A stretch of DNA of 64,000 bases from positions 1-64,000 of the forward strand of contig NZ_OMPD01000013.1 in assembly GCF_900312745.1 (NCBI RefSeq), written 5' to 3'. Source of the DNA: Aquimarina sp. AU58 (lineage in GTDB: Bacteria; Bacteroidota; Bacteroidia; Flavobacteriales; Flavobacteriaceae). The position numbers were made by a program, and so were the translations under genes. Positions 8,606 to 18,425 of this stretch are shown piece by piece (position 1 is the stretch's first letter; each line of letters starts with the position of its first letter). The notes under the pieces were generated by a model. That model worked only from the letters and a program-made list of their open reading frames with translations, was not told the DNA's origin and searched no databases.

Positions 8606-8974
8606 ATGAAAAACATGCTTAAAACCGCCTGCTTACTTCTACTATTTAGTGCATATAATTGTGTTCCTGCAAAAGGAGTAAATCCTGAAGGTGCTGCAAC
8701 CACAAAAAATGATATTCAAATCTCGACATCAAAAGAAATGATAGAAAAAGGATTTAGTAAAGGTACTATAGTAAGTAGTAAATCTGAGGGGTGCCCTTAT
8801 ATTCTAAATGTTGAAGAATATAAAGATAACCTGGATCCTATTAATCTTGGTGATTTTTATAAAACCGAGGTTCCCAAACAGGTTTGGGTAAAGTTTTCTA
8901 ACCTTAGAATGGCAAGTAGATGCAATAATGCTCGTCCCGTTTCTATTACAGAAATTAATACGCGTAAAGAATAA
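8606..8974 (+). CDS. Small hypothetical lipoprotein
   Basis: 122 aa with the start chosen at the ATG at 8606, because that gives a proper lipoprotein signal (MKNMLKTACLLLLFSAYNC, lipidated Cys 19). An upstream in-frame start would add 22 unrelated residues. The mature part has two more cysteines, in EGCPYIL and ASRCNNARP, which may pair. I do not recognise the family. Confidence 0.6.
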   Translation: MKNMLKTACLLLLFSAYNCVPAKGVNPEGAATTKNDIQISTSKEMIEKGFSKGTIVSSKSEGCPYILNVEEYKDNLDPINLGDFYKTEVPKQVWVKFSNLRMASRCNNARPVSITEINTRKE

Positions 8975-8988
8975 ACGTATTATTTTAA

Positions 8989-9060
8989 CCCGTTGTGCAT
9001 TTTAGAAACTAATAGTATAAAAAGGCGTCAATTCGAATTAAAAAGTCTCAAATGCACAAT
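8989..9060. repeat. CCCRTTGTGCATTTT-family palindrome, copy 2
   Basis: CCCGTTGTGCATTTT opens the element, GTCAATTCGAA lies inside, and CAAATGCACAAT closes it, just before the stop codon of the next minus-strand gene. GTATTATT occurs on both sides (8977-8984 and 9061-9068), although 4 bp separate it from the left arm. Lying between convergent genes, it may act as a terminator-like structure. Confidence 0.55.
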
Positions 9061-9063
9061 GTA

Positions 9064-12051
9064 TTATTGTACAACAAACCTCGTAGCGTCTGCTTTTCTT
9101 TTGTTACCAAATCGTGCAAAATAGACTCCTGATCTCGCATAGGACATATCCAGATCGTATACAAATCTACCATTGGCATCTTTTCTCACTATATTAGAAA
9201 CAATGACCTGCCCAAGAATATTAAAAATATAAAGTCTCGTCTCGGTTTCTGGGCCAGAGTCTGATTTGGTAATCAAAAATTGGTTGTCTGGTTCTGTAAT
9301 TACAATCAATCCCGTATTTAACTCTTCATTTTCTCCTATCTCTACGGTATAATCATGAGTTGTTCCAAAATCCATCGAACCACAGGGGTTATTAAGAGGG
9401 GCTCCACTATTGGTATTAACATCTCCTGCACGAATCCTAAGCAAATGACTTCCCAACACAGCATCAGCAGCGATTGAAACCGTAAAGTCCTGATCGGCAT
9501 CAGCAGCTTCGATAATTTGATTATCAACCAACAATTCTGATTCTTCAAAAACGATATTGTCATTAAAATCAATCCACATAGATACCCGCTCCGATCCGTT
9601 ATTATCTGCAAATCCAGTTTGTACGGTTAATGTATAGTTTCCTATAGATCGATTTAAATTGATGGTGAAATCATTTGTAAAATCTTCATATCCTGTATCA
9701 CAGGCAATTTGAGTATTCGTAACATTTGCCAATTCGAAAGATTTAATTCCATCTCCAAATCGCGTACAATTAGCTGTTGGTCTACAAAACGCTCTTTCTA
9801 TTGTTCGGGTAATTGTATCATTAGCTGTATTTTGATCTGCAGCTAAAGCCGTTCCTAATAGAAATTCGAAAGTCCCTGTTCCTGTAATATCTGCCAGAGT
9901 GGTAAATGTATAACTTGCTTCGGTTTGTGGTTGCAGGGTACCTGTAAAAACTTCTTCTACTCTGGTTCCATTATTTAAAGTATAAAAAACCGGAATATTA
10001 GTTTGCGCAGCAGAACCAAAATTATATAGTGTAATAACAACGGCTTCTGAAGAAGCTGTAATACCACTATCGAGAGCAGGAGATGTTAATTCTGCCACTC
10101 CTACATCAACAGAAAATAAATTATTGAGCGTTACCTCACTACAATCATTTTCGGGATTGATATCTCCCGCTGCATTAGTTTCTGCTGTTATAGTATACAC
10201 TCTTTCTGTACTAAGATCTGCATTGGTAGCAAATGAAAAAGAAGCTGTTCCTAATGGTGCTATAGGACCCGCTAACAGCTCACTAACAGGGGGTCCTCCA
10301 TTAATAGAGTATGTAACCTGGATATTACTTTGAGCTGTAGATCCAAAATTCTTAACCGTTACAGTAATGTTTTCAGAATTAGTAAAAGTGGCGTCATTTC
10401 CTGGCGTGTCTATACTTACTACTCCTACATCGGTTGTAACTGCACCAGCCACTTTAAAAACTCCTACAACATTTCTCGAGTTGTCTCCTGTATTTTCAAA
10501 GTATTCTGCAATGTGCCAAAACGTTTGATCATCGACAGGGTCTACAGTAAGCTGTGCATAATCTCCGTATCGTTGTGGATCTCCTTCGCGTTGTATATCG
10601 GTTCCGATCTTGATATCTTGCTCTGCTACGGTCATCGTTCCTAATGGATCACCTGCAAGTCTACCGGTATATCGAATTGAAGCAAAACTATCTGCACTCG
10701 CCCCGGTACTTGTTGTACCCATTGTTGTGTACCCCATACCAATATTACCATAAATATCCATAGCCATACTTCCACACCAGGCACTTTTACCATCGGGAGA
10801 AGTATAGGTTCCTTCCTGAAATACAGTCCAAGGTTGACCATCTCCACTTTGTCGTAATTCGTACCAACGTATTCCTGCTACATCATCTGCATCTGCATCT
10901 ATATCTACGACATGATTAAGTACTACAGAGTTATAATTACAAAATCGCCTGTAATTACTGGCAAACATAACTGCCCCTTGCAATGCATCAATATTTCGAT
11001 CGCTACCAGGTTGTGGTAAGTTACCAAAAGACCCGCCATCAAAAGTAGAGTCAAATGGTGTTACCGTAAGTTCTTCTGCTTCTGTAATTGTAGATTGACT
11101 GGGAGAAACCCAGTCTACATTAACTTTCCATAATTTTAAAATATCCTGATCAACACCTTCCCACTCATCATCCTGAAAATAAATAATTCTGGCATCACCA
11201 TCAGGAGGTAATGTTTTTCCTAAAGCATTAAATGATGCCGGACTGTAAAACCCTCCTATTCTAGCTCCAGGAAGTGGAAATCCCACCATTTTTACATTTT
11301 CTTGTTCTGCTCCTTGTAGCATTTTTTCTCTTTCGATTACAAATACGATCTCGCTGGTTTGTACCGAATTTTGATCTTTATTAGCTGTTACATAGTATCC
11401 ATCAGACCAAATTGAAAATTTTGTGTAATCAGGAAACCCTTCTGTATTAAATCGATAGGTATACCATCCGTCATTTACAGGATCTGGTCCCTGACCCACA
11501 GCTACCAAAAATCCATCTGGAGTATTAGAAAACTGAGTGATTACAAATCGATCTGCAAAACTATCATAAAATACAATTGGATCTCCAAGGGTTTCTCCTG
11601 GAAATATATTCGCTAATGATGAGGAAGCTACTAACTCATTACCACTTCTATCGTGTATTGCAAAAGCAAAGTTTTTGGCACTTACATAATGATTCGGGCC
11701 AACAGCTCCTGTAGGATCAGAAGGAGCTCTATTGCTAGAATTTGTCTCGAATGTAAGAGAAGGAGCTTTACCAGCTCTCATCATCTGATTGCTCTTTTGT
11801 TTGGCAAGTAAAGGATCCATTCCTTTGGGAAGACCTTTTCCCGGAACAATTTTGTTGGCATCTGTTCTTCTAGGATTAATCTTACCTTCTCTTGGTTCAC
11901 CCGGCAATAGTTTTTTCCCTGCCAATGGCCCTATTGCCCTCATATAAGTAGCAGTAGTTACCATACTGGCATTCATGGTTTCTTTCTTTTGTGAAAATCC
12001 AATGGTAACAAAAAACAAAAAGGAAACTACTACAATTTTCTTTAATAGCAT
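9064..12051 (-). CDS. Secreted multidomain protein, probable T9SS cargo
   Basis: 995 aa from the ATG at 12051; a TTG three codons upstream is less likely. Residues 1-21 are a signal peptide (MLLKKIVVVSFLFFVTIGFSQ). Residues 90-540 look like a beta-propeller-type region (GAVGPNHYV, DPIVFYDSFADRF, YGDYAQLTVDP). Two CARDB-like Ig modules follow at about 545-650 and 650-755; both begin DVGV and contain the NFGS-A-Q motif. A GEVED domain at about 770-910 ends in FGTTHDYTVEI. The last ~80 residues resemble a type A sorting domain (RLYIFNILGQ, SGVYFARF, ATRFVVQ). This suggests export through the type IX system with attachment or release at the cell surface. Substrate or ligand is unknown. Confidence 0.85.
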   Translation of the reverse strand: MLLKKIVVVSFLFFVTIGFSQKKETMNASMVTTATYMRAIGPLAGKKLLPGEPREGKINPRRTDANKIVPGKGLPKGMDPLLAKQKSNQMMRAGKAPSLTFETNSSNRAPSDPTGAVGPNHYVSAKNFAFAIHDRSGNELVASSSLANIFPGETLGDPIVFYDSFADRFVITQFSNTPDGFLVAVGQGPDPVNDGWYTYRFNTEGFPDYTKFSIWSDGYYVTANKDQNSVQTSEIVFVIEREKMLQGAEQENVKMVGFPLPGARIGGFYSPASFNALGKTLPPDGDARIIYFQDDEWEGVDQDILKLWKVNVDWVSPSQSTITEAEELTVTPFDSTFDGGSFGNLPQPGSDRNIDALQGAVMFASNYRRFCNYNSVVLNHVVDIDADADDVAGIRWYELRQSGDGQPWTVFQEGTYTSPDGKSAWCGSMAMDIYGNIGMGYTTMGTTSTGASADSFASIRYTGRLAGDPLGTMTVAEQDIKIGTDIQREGDPQRYGDYAQLTVDPVDDQTFWHIAEYFENTGDNSRNVVGVFKVAGAVTTDVGVVSIDTPGNDATFTNSENITVTVKNFGSTAQSNIQVTYSINGGPPVSELLAGPIAPLGTASFSFATNADLSTERVYTITAETNAAGDINPENDCSEVTLNNLFSVDVGVAELTSPALDSGITASSEAVVITLYNFGSAAQTNIPVFYTLNNGTRVEEVFTGTLQPQTEASYTFTTLADITGTGTFEFLLGTALAADQNTANDTITRTIERAFCRPTANCTRFGDGIKSFELANVTNTQIACDTGYEDFTNDFTINLNRSIGNYTLTVQTGFADNNGSERVSMWIDFNDNIVFEESELLVDNQIIEAADADQDFTVSIAADAVLGSHLLRIRAGDVNTNSGAPLNNPCGSMDFGTTHDYTVEIGENEELNTGLIVITEPDNQFLITKSDSGPETETRLYIFNILGQVIVSNIVRKDANGRFVYDLDMSYARSGVYFARFGNKRKADATRFVVQ

Positions 12052-12228
12052 AAGCAACAATTTATATTAAGACCTGGCTCTTTACTTAGAGACTAAAATA
12101 CAACTAAACTTCAAAATAAGACAGTTGTAAGGCACTTTATCCTAAGTATTGATAAAAAAACGGTTAATTTTAAAAAAAATTATCAATAATCATCAATGAT
12201 TATATTGTATTCATGTTTTTATTAAAAT

Positions 12229-12256
12229 AAAAAAACTGCCTCGTAATGAAGCAGCT
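12229..12256 (-). terminator. Terminator downstream of glyS
   Basis: Read on the minus strand, AAGCTGCTTC and GAGGCAGTTT pair around ATTAC, followed by a T run. It lies 27 bp after the glyS stop codon. Confidence 0.7.
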
Positions 12257-12282
12257 TTACCAGGGAAAAACTTATCCCAAAA

Positions 12283-13818
12283 TTATTTTAACCAATACTC
12301 GGCATCTGTTTTTTCAGAAATGATAGCCTTAAGCTCTGTAATCGCCACTCGTTTCTGTTCCATAGTATCTCGATCTCGTATGGTAACTGTATTGTCTTTT
12401 ATAGTATCGTGATCTATTGTAATACAAAATGGAGTACCATTGGCATCTTGTCTTCTATATCGACGTCCAATAGCATCTTTTTCGTCGTAAATAACATTAA
12501 ATTTCCATTTTAGATCATCGACAATCTGTTCTGCAATCTCTGGCAGGCCATCTTTTTTAACCAAAGGAAGTATTGCTGCTTTTACAGGCGCAACGACTGC
12601 TGGTAATTTTAATACTACTCTACTCGAACCATCTTCTAATTCTTCATCTTGCAATGCGGTAGAGAATACTGCAAGAAACATTCTATCTAATCCAACTGAC
12701 GTTTCGACAACATAAGGAACATAGCTTTCTTTTAACTCGGGATCAAAAAACTGTAATTTCTTACCTGAGTGTTCTTCATGGGCTTTAAGGTCAAAATCTG
12801 TTCTGGAGTGAATTCCTTCTAATTCTTTAAATCCAAATGGGAAATTAAACTCAATATCAGCTGCAGCATTTGCATAGTGTGCTAGTTTATCATGATCGTG
12901 AAAACGATAATTCTCTTTACCCAATCCTAGTGATAAATGCCAATGTAATCGGGTTTCTTTCCAGTATTCATACCATTTCATTTCCTCACCGGGGCGTACA
13001 AAGAATTGCATTTCCATTTGTTCAAACTCCCGCATTCTAAAAATAAACTGGCGCGCTACGATCTCATTTCTAAATGCTTTTCCGGTTTGAGCAATCCCAA
13101 ATGGTATTTTCATTCGTCCCGTTTTCTGAACATTCAGGAAATTCACAAAAATACCCTGAGCAGTCTCTGGCCTTAAGAATAAATCGGTAGCAGATTCTGC
13201 AGATGCTCCTAATTTAGTACCAAACATTAGATTAAATTGTCGCACCTCTGTCCAATTTTTGGAACCAGTATCCGGATCAGCAATTTCTAATTCTTCTATC
13301 AGTGCTTTTACATCTGCAAGATCTTCGTTATCCAAAGATTTTGCCATACGCTGTAAAACCTCTTCTTTTTTAGAAAGGTATTTTACCACTCTTGGATTAG
13401 TAGTTACAAATTGGGCTTCATCAAAATCATCTCCAAAGCGTTTTTTGGCTTTAGTGATTTCTTTTTGAGCTTTTTGATAAAGCTTCTCTGCATAATCCTC
13501 GATAAGTACGTCGGCTCTATATCTCTTTTTAGAATCTTTATTATCAATAAGTGGATCACTAAAGGCATCTACGTGACCCGAAGCTTTCCAGGTTGTAGGG
13601 TGCATAAATATTGCAGCATCAAGACCAACAATATTCTGGTGCATATTCACCATACTTTTCCACCAATATTCTCTTATATTTTTTTTAAGCTCTACTCCAT
13701 TTTGACCATAGTCATATACTGCACTTAATCCATCATAAATTTCACTAGAACCAAAAATATACCCATACTCCTTAGCATGGGCAATAACCTTTTTAAATTT
13801 ATCTTCTTGCTTTGCCAT
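12283..13818 (-). CDS. glyS: Glycyl-tRNA synthetase, homodimeric type
   Basis: 511 aa; charges tRNA-Gly with glycine in the cytoplasm. This is the single-chain class II type used by Bacteroidota, not the alpha2-beta2 type. Visible signatures are GYIFGSSEIYDGLSAVYDYG at the N-terminus, FLRPETAQGIFVNF (motif 2 region, about 216-230), FRNEIVARQFIFRMREFEQMEMQFF (252-280), and a C-terminal anticodon-binding domain with RRYRRQDANGTPFCITID. The start codon at 13818 fits the family. It is monocistronic, with its own terminator. Confidence 0.96.
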   Translation of the reverse strand: MAKQEDKFKKVIAHAKEYGYIFGSSEIYDGLSAVYDYGQNGVELKKNIREYWWKSMVNMHQNIVGLDAAIFMHPTTWKASGHVDAFSDPLIDNKDSKKRYRADVLIEDYAEKLYQKAQKEITKAKKRFGDDFDEAQFVTTNPRVVKYLSKKEEVLQRMAKSLDNEDLADVKALIEELEIADPDTGSKNWTEVRQFNLMFGTKLGASAESATDLFLRPETAQGIFVNFLNVQKTGRMKIPFGIAQTGKAFRNEIVARQFIFRMREFEQMEMQFFVRPGEEMKWYEYWKETRLHWHLSLGLGKENYRFHDHDKLAHYANAAADIEFNFPFGFKELEGIHSRTDFDLKAHEEHSGKKLQFFDPELKESYVPYVVETSVGLDRMFLAVFSTALQDEELEDGSSRVVLKLPAVVAPVKAAILPLVKKDGLPEIAEQIVDDLKWKFNVIYDEKDAIGRRYRRQDANGTPFCITIDHDTIKDNTVTIRDRDTMEQKRVAITELKAIISEKTDAEYWLK

Positions 13819-13941
13819 TGCGCAAAAATAACTGAATTTAAATGAATTGAAAACGAATCTGATTTTGTTTTTTATAAAATCTTCATCTGTTGCTAATGCA
13901 GGGATTACTTATCGAAAGTAATTTCTGACAAAAGCATAAAA

Positions 13942-13972
13942 AAACCGTCATATTTTAAGCAATATGACGGTT
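13942..13972 (-). terminator. Terminator of the coiled-coil membrane protein gene
   Basis: AACCGTCATATT pairs perfectly with AATATGACGGTT around TTAAGC. On the minus strand it is followed by a T run, 22 bp after the stop at 13994. Confidence 0.85.
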
Positions 13973-13993
13973 ATTAATTATATATCTAAAAAA

Positions 13994-14875
13994 TTATTTT
14001 AGTTCAAACTGAGTGTTTGAGATCATTTTTGGTCCAGAGAATACATTTACAATATAGTTTCCTTTAACTAATTCTCCTTCTGCTGTATCTACTAATACAC
14101 AAACATCTAGTGCTTCATTTTCATAGAATACTTTATTAGTCCCACTATAAGTAAGTGTTGCACTATCAAAGTTTACAGCTATTTTATCTCCTATCAAAAC
14201 ATTACTAGGATTAACCACCTGTACATAAAGATTTTTATCTCCTTTTTCGGTTAATTTATTTGGTGCAAGTGTAAAACAAACTCTTACTTTTTCGGCTCTT
14301 TTTGCTCTAGTAGTAGTTGATATTTTACCACTGCCACGTACACGTACTCCTTCTGCTTTGATATTTGCCGCAGTAAGTGCTGAACCTCTTTCTACAATAT
14401 CAGCAAGTTTGCTGTTTTGAGTCTGTAAAGAGTCTGATAAGATTATTCTTTTATTTAATGCAACAGAAGTACTATCTAAATCTGTAGCTAATTGTGTATT
14501 TGCAACCGTTAAACTATCTGCAAGCTTAAACAATCTTTCACGTTCCTTCTTAAGTTTACCTACTTCTCTTCTGTAACGAGAGATCAAAGCCAGGTTAGCA
14601 TCATTATCTTTTACGCTATCCAATAGAACTACGATACGTTCTTTTGCCTTAAGTAAATGATCATCCATTACTTCATTAAGGGCAATAGCATTGTCATACT
14701 TTGTTATCAATTCTCCTAATTCACTTTCAATAAGATCCTTTTCTTGTTGCAAAATTGCTTTATTTTGCTTCTCTTCGTTGTAAAACTTATACGTAAATAT
14801 CCCTAGAATAAGTAACAGTGCTCCTAGAACACCGATAAGGATCTTAAGGGTTAAGTTATTGTTTTGAGTTGTCAT
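13994..14875 (-). CDS. Single-pass membrane protein with coiled coil
   Basis: 293 aa. One transmembrane segment at residues 9-27, then a coiled coil from about 30 to 165 (leucine and charged heptads, EKDLIESELGELITKYDNAI and onward), then a beta-rich C-terminal domain from about 185 to 293. The topology suggests the coiled coil and the beta domain face the periplasm. It is a conserved flavobacterial architecture of unknown function. It is divergent from comF with a 73-bp shared upstream region. Confidence 0.7.
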   Translation of the reverse strand: MTTQNNNLTLKILIGVLGALLLILGIFTYKFYNEEKQNKAILQQEKDLIESELGELITKYDNAIALNEVMDDHLLKAKERIVVLLDSVKDNDANLALISRYRREVGKLKKERERLFKLADSLTVANTQLATDLDSTSVALNKRIILSDSLQTQNSKLADIVERGSALTAANIKAEGVRVRGSGKISTTTRAKRAEKVRVCFTLAPNKLTEKGDKNLYVQVVNPSNVLIGDKIAVNFDSATLTYSGTNKVFYENEALDVCVLVDTAEGELVKGNYIVNVFSGPKMISNTQFELK

Positions 14876-14948
14876 AATTAAGATTTATAATTTTTGATGG
14901 TTATTTTAATAGCTAAATATAATAATTAATGTTAATCTCCCTAATAAA

Positions 14949-15629
14949 ATGCTAAGAGACTTAGCGTATTTATTCTACCCTATATATTGTGCTGCCTGTG
15001 ACAGTCCTTTATATGCGAATGAAAGGTTACTGTGTACTTCTTGTAGACACGAGCTTCCTTTGGGCAATTTTCATAACGTAAACGCAAAAAAAATTGAAAA
15101 AGTATTTTATGGCCGTGTCAAAATTGAAAATGCTACTGCTTTATTTGTATTTCATAAAGATAGCTTAGTACAAAATTTAATTCATAATCTAAAATATCGC
15201 GGAAGAGAAGAAATAGGAAAAGAACTGGGCAAATGGCTTGGTCAGGAACTAATTCAAACACCTGAATACCAGTTTATTGATTCTGTAATACCAGTTCCTT
15301 TACACAAAAGAAGATTACGGGAAAGAGGATATAATCAAGTAGGAAAATTCGGAGTCGAAATTGCCAAAAAACTAAATGCCGAATATATTGATTCTGTTTT
15401 GAAAAAAATTTCCTACAATAAAAAACAATCCAAACGCGGAAGAATTAGCAGATGGATAAACACTGTTGAAACATTCGGAGTTCAAAATGAGTCTTTACTT
15501 GTAAATAAGCATATTTTGTTGGTTGATGATATTGTTACGACAGGGGCTACCATAGAATCTTGTGTAAATGCATTAAAATCTATTCCTGGTATCAAAATAA
15601 GTGTCGCCACAATAGCTATAACAGAATAA
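14949..15629 (+). CDS. comF: ComF-family phosphoribosyltransferase-like protein
   Basis: 226 aa. An N-terminal zinc finger is formed by C14, C17, C29 and C32. The C-terminal PRTase fold has VIPVPLHKRRLRERGYNQ (about 115-132) and the PRPP loop LLVDDIVTTGAT (about 190-201). In transformable bacteria ComF takes part in DNA uptake. In Bacteroidota the gene is nearly universal, and competence has not been shown for most members, so the role here is uncertain. Full family length. Confidence 0.88.
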   Translation: MLRDLAYLFYPIYCAACDSPLYANERLLCTSCRHELPLGNFHNVNAKKIEKVFYGRVKIENATALFVFHKDSLVQNLIHNLKYRGREEIGKELGKWLGQELIQTPEYQFIDSVIPVPLHKRRLRERGYNQVGKFGVEIAKKLNAEYIDSVLKKISYNKKQSKRGRISRWINTVETFGVQNESLLVNKHILLVDDIVTTGATIESCVNALKSIPGIKISVATIAITE

Positions 15630-15637
15630 GTTAAAAT

Positions 15638-15674
15638 AAGGTTTGATATACAATAAATTTACATTTGAAACCTT
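15638..15674 (+). terminator. Weak hairpin after comF
   Basis: AAGGTTT (15638) pairs with AAACCTT (15668) with a long AT-rich loop. The stem is short and no clean T run follows, so this is a tentative terminator. Confidence 0.3.
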
Positions 15675-15758
15675 GTTATATAAACGCAATTGACCCAACA
15701 CACTTCTATTTATAAGTTAATTTTGAATTAGCTGTTAAATAGACTTTTATTAAGTTTT

Positions 15759-15786
15759 TTGTTTTTTAAATATAGTTGTTTCTTTG
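15759..15786 (+). promoter_or_regulatory. Predicted promoter of the Ig-like lipoprotein gene
   Basis: TTG (15759-15761), 17 bp, then TTTCTTTG (15779-15786). This is one mismatch from the Bacteroidota -7 consensus TAnnTTTG, with correct spacing. The start codon is 23 bp further on, preceded by GGAG. Confidence 0.5.
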
Positions 15787-15809
15787 TGTCCTAAAATTAT
15801 TGCGGAGAT

Positions 15810-17423
15810 ATGAGCAAAAGAATACATATGATATTGCTTACCTTGGTATCACTTGTCATTGTGATTAGTTGTGCCAAAAAAGGTTCTATAACCGGTGGTC
15901 CCAAAGATGAGGCTCCCCCGGTTTTTATAAAAGCTATGCCTCCCAATTTCTCTACAAATTTCGACAAAAAAGAGATCAGAATCTATTTTGATGAATATGT
16001 AAAATTAAAAGATCCTCAAAAACAAATTATCGTTTCTCCTCCTATGGATCCTAAACCAACCATTACTCCTTTGGGAGGAGCTAGTAAGTACATAAAAATT
16101 AAATTTCTCGATACCTTATTAGAAAACACAACCTACAGTATTAATTTTGGTGAAAGTGTAGTAGACAATAACGAAGAAAACCCTAATCCTTTTTTTAGGT
16201 ATGTTTTTTCTACAGGAGATTCCCTTGATTCATTAAGTATAAAAGGTACCGTTGGCGACGCTATTCAAAAAAAGGCAGATTCTTATATTACCGTAGCGTT
16301 GTATGAAATTGATGAAAACTATTCTGATTCACTAGTATATAAAACCGTTCCCAGATATATCACTAATACTTTAGATAGCTTAGCTTTTAGCTTACAGAAT
16401 CTGAAAGAAGGAAAATTTAAGCTCATTGCGTTAAAAGATATTTCTAACAACTATACCTATGAGCCTAAACAGGATAAAATAGGGTTTTATGAAGAGATAA
16501 TATCACTTCCTGAAGATACTGCCAAAGTTTTTAACCTTAACATATTTAAAGAAGTTTTGGATTTTAAGGCACTAAATCCAAAACAAGTCTCAAAAAATAA
16601 ATTTATTTTTCCATATGAAGGTGAAATAGATAGCATGAAAATCAAGCTGCTAAGTGAAGCACCAGATACATTTGAAACTCGAATCTTTCCTGATAAAGAC
16701 AAAGACACATTACAGTATTGGTTTAGACCATTTTTTGAAGCCGATTCATTAATATTTGAAGTAACTAATGTCAAAAAATATCGAGATACTATACTTACCC
16801 GGTTTAAAGATCAGTATAAAGATTCTCTTGTAGTATCCTCTGATATTGGAGCTACACTTCCACTTAATACAGATTTTGTTTTTACCGCAAATACTGCTCT
16901 GGATAGTATTAATGAACAATTAATCTCTCTAACCGATAAGGATACACTCGAAATTCCTTTTTCTATCAAATTAGATATTGCAAAAAATGAAGCAAAACTA
17001 GCTTTTGAAAAAGCTGAGAGTAATGCCTACACTTTACAGTTTTTACCAAATGCTATTAAAGATTTTACCGGCAACGTTAATGACACTATAAAAATCAATT
17101 TCAGAACAAAGAAATTAACCGATTATGGAACTATTTTCTTAACACTTCAGAAAGTAGAAGCTTATCCGATTCTGGTTCAAGTCACTAACGAACAAGAAGA
17201 AGTGATTTCAGAAAAAGTTGTAAACAGTCAGGAAACTTTGGTTTTTGATTATCTCGACCCGTCCAAATATTACATCAGAATCGTTTTTGACCGTAATAAT
17301 AATGGCAAATGGGACAGTGGTAATTTTTTAAAAGGAATACAACCCGAAGAAATCCGTTACTTTGCAGAACCCATTGATGTTAGAGCAAATTGGGAAATAA
17401 AGCAAACCTTTACATTAGATTAA
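15810..17423 (+). CDS. Ig-like domain lipoprotein
   Basis: 537 aa. A lipobox (VIVISC) sets lipid-modified Cys 21, followed by AKKGSITGGPKDEAPP, a common opening of this Bacteroidota family. Residues 40-140 form a bacterial Ig-like (Big_5-type) domain with the recurring FDEYVKLKD and ITPLGG elements. The rest is beta-rich and ends with YYIRIVFDRNNNGKWDSG, which resembles a calcium-loop-like turn. Probably an outer-membrane surface or periplasmic structural lipoprotein; function unknown. The stop codon overlaps that of the convergent amidase gene by 9 bp. Confidence 0.8.
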   Translation: MSKRIHMILLTLVSLVIVISCAKKGSITGGPKDEAPPVFIKAMPPNFSTNFDKKEIRIYFDEYVKLKDPQKQIIVSPPMDPKPTITPLGGASKYIKIKFLDTLLENTTYSINFGESVVDNNEENPNPFFRYVFSTGDSLDSLSIKGTVGDAIQKKADSYITVALYEIDENYSDSLVYKTVPRYITNTLDSLAFSLQNLKEGKFKLIALKDISNNYTYEPKQDKIGFYEEIISLPEDTAKVFNLNIFKEVLDFKALNPKQVSKNKFIFPYEGEIDSMKIKLLSEAPDTFETRIFPDKDKDTLQYWFRPFFEADSLIFEVTNVKKYRDTILTRFKDQYKDSLVVSSDIGATLPLNTDFVFTANTALDSINEQLISLTDKDTLEIPFSIKLDIAKNEAKLAFEKAESNAYTLQFLPNAIKDFTGNVNDTIKINFRTKKLTDYGTIFLTLQKVEAYPILVQVTNEQEEVISEKVVNSQETLVFDYLDPSKYYIRIVFDRNNNGKWDSGNFLKGIQPEEIRYFAEPIDVRANWEIKQTFTLD

Positions 17424-18197
17424 TTTAAAATCATCTTTATCGTCGAGAAAAGGTAATTTATTTCTTGTTTTTTTGACATGAGACATGTCTAATGTTACGT
17501 ATAAAATAGCTTCTCTCTCGATAGGATTTTCTTCTAAAACCGAATTTCCTAAAACATCATATACTCCAGAATGACCGTTGTATTCATATCCTTTACCATC
17601 TAGGCCTACGCGATTTACCCCGATACAATAACACATATTTTCGATAGCTCTCGCTTTTAGCAATGCATCCCACGCATCAATTCGAAGTTTTGGCCAACTG
17701 GCTACATACAATAACACATCATATCCCGAAGTATTTCTCGCCCATACCGGAAACCTGAGATCATAACAAATTAGTGGTTTAATTCTCCAACCCTTATATT
17801 CTATAATTACATCTTTTTGCCCTGCGGTAAAAACTTCTTGTTCTTTGGCAAGTGTAAATAACTGATGTTTATCATACACCTCATAAGTCCCGTCAGGAAG
17901 CATAAAAACCAATCGATTATAATAGTTTCCTTTTTCTTCAATAATAATACTTCCTACAATTGCACAATCTGCCGATTTGGCCATCTTTTCTAACCATTGC
18001 AACGTATCTTCACCCATTTTTTCTGCTACTTCTATAGCATTCATTGTAAAACCTGTAGTAAACATTTCGGGTAAGATAATTAGATCTACTTTCTGGGATA
18101 TCGAATTTATTTTTTGAGTAAAAGCTGCACGATTCTGTACTGGGTTCTCCCATGCCAGGTGAGATTGGAGTAATGCGACATGTAAGTTTGTATTCAT
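17415..18197 (-). CDS. Nitrilase-superfamily omega-amidase
   Basis: 260 aa from the ATG at 18197 (MNTNLHVALLQ); the upstream extension is not homologous. The Glu-Lys-Cys triad of C-N hydrolases is complete: E44 in LPEMFTTGF, K110 in YDKHQLF and C144 in LICYDLRFP. The closest relatives are YafV/omega-amidases, which hydrolyse alpha-ketoglutaramate and alpha-ketosuccinamate arising from glutamine and asparagine transamination or methionine salvage. No partner transaminase is adjacent. Substrate is inferred from the family only. Confidence 0.87.
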   Translation of the reverse strand: MNTNLHVALLQSHLAWENPVQNRAAFTQKINSISQKVDLIILPEMFTTGFTMNAIEVAEKMGEDTLQWLEKMAKSADCAIVGSIIIEEKGNYYNRLVFMLPDGTYEVYDKHQLFTLAKEQEVFTAGQKDVIIEYKGWRIKPLICYDLRFPVWARNTSGYDVLLYVASWPKLRIDAWDALLKARAIENMCYCIGVNRVGLDGKGYEYNGHSGVYDVLGNSVLEENPIEREAILYVTLDMSHVKKTRNKLPFLDDKDDFKLI

Positions 18198-18292
18198 AAC
18201 ACGAAAATAGTGAAAATCTTCATTTTTAATACTCATGTAATATATCGTTTACATGAACTTAGCATTGTAAAATCTACTTCTATCAATAAACA

Positions 18293-18320
18293 CCTTAAAA
18301 AACCATCCCTTTTTTTAAGG
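18293..18320. terminator. AT-rich hairpin between divergent genes
   Basis: CCTTAAAAAA pairs with TTTTTTAAGG around a seven-base loop. It lies upstream of both neighbours, so a terminator role is unclear; it may be a regulatory or relic structure. Confidence 0.3.
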
Positions 18321-18425
18321 GATTCACCACAAAGTTCTTTTCTTACCATGTATAGTATTTATTATCCTGCTATGTTTGAGATTACATAGAAAACCTAGAT
18401 TAATAAAAACTTAAAAACAATACTT

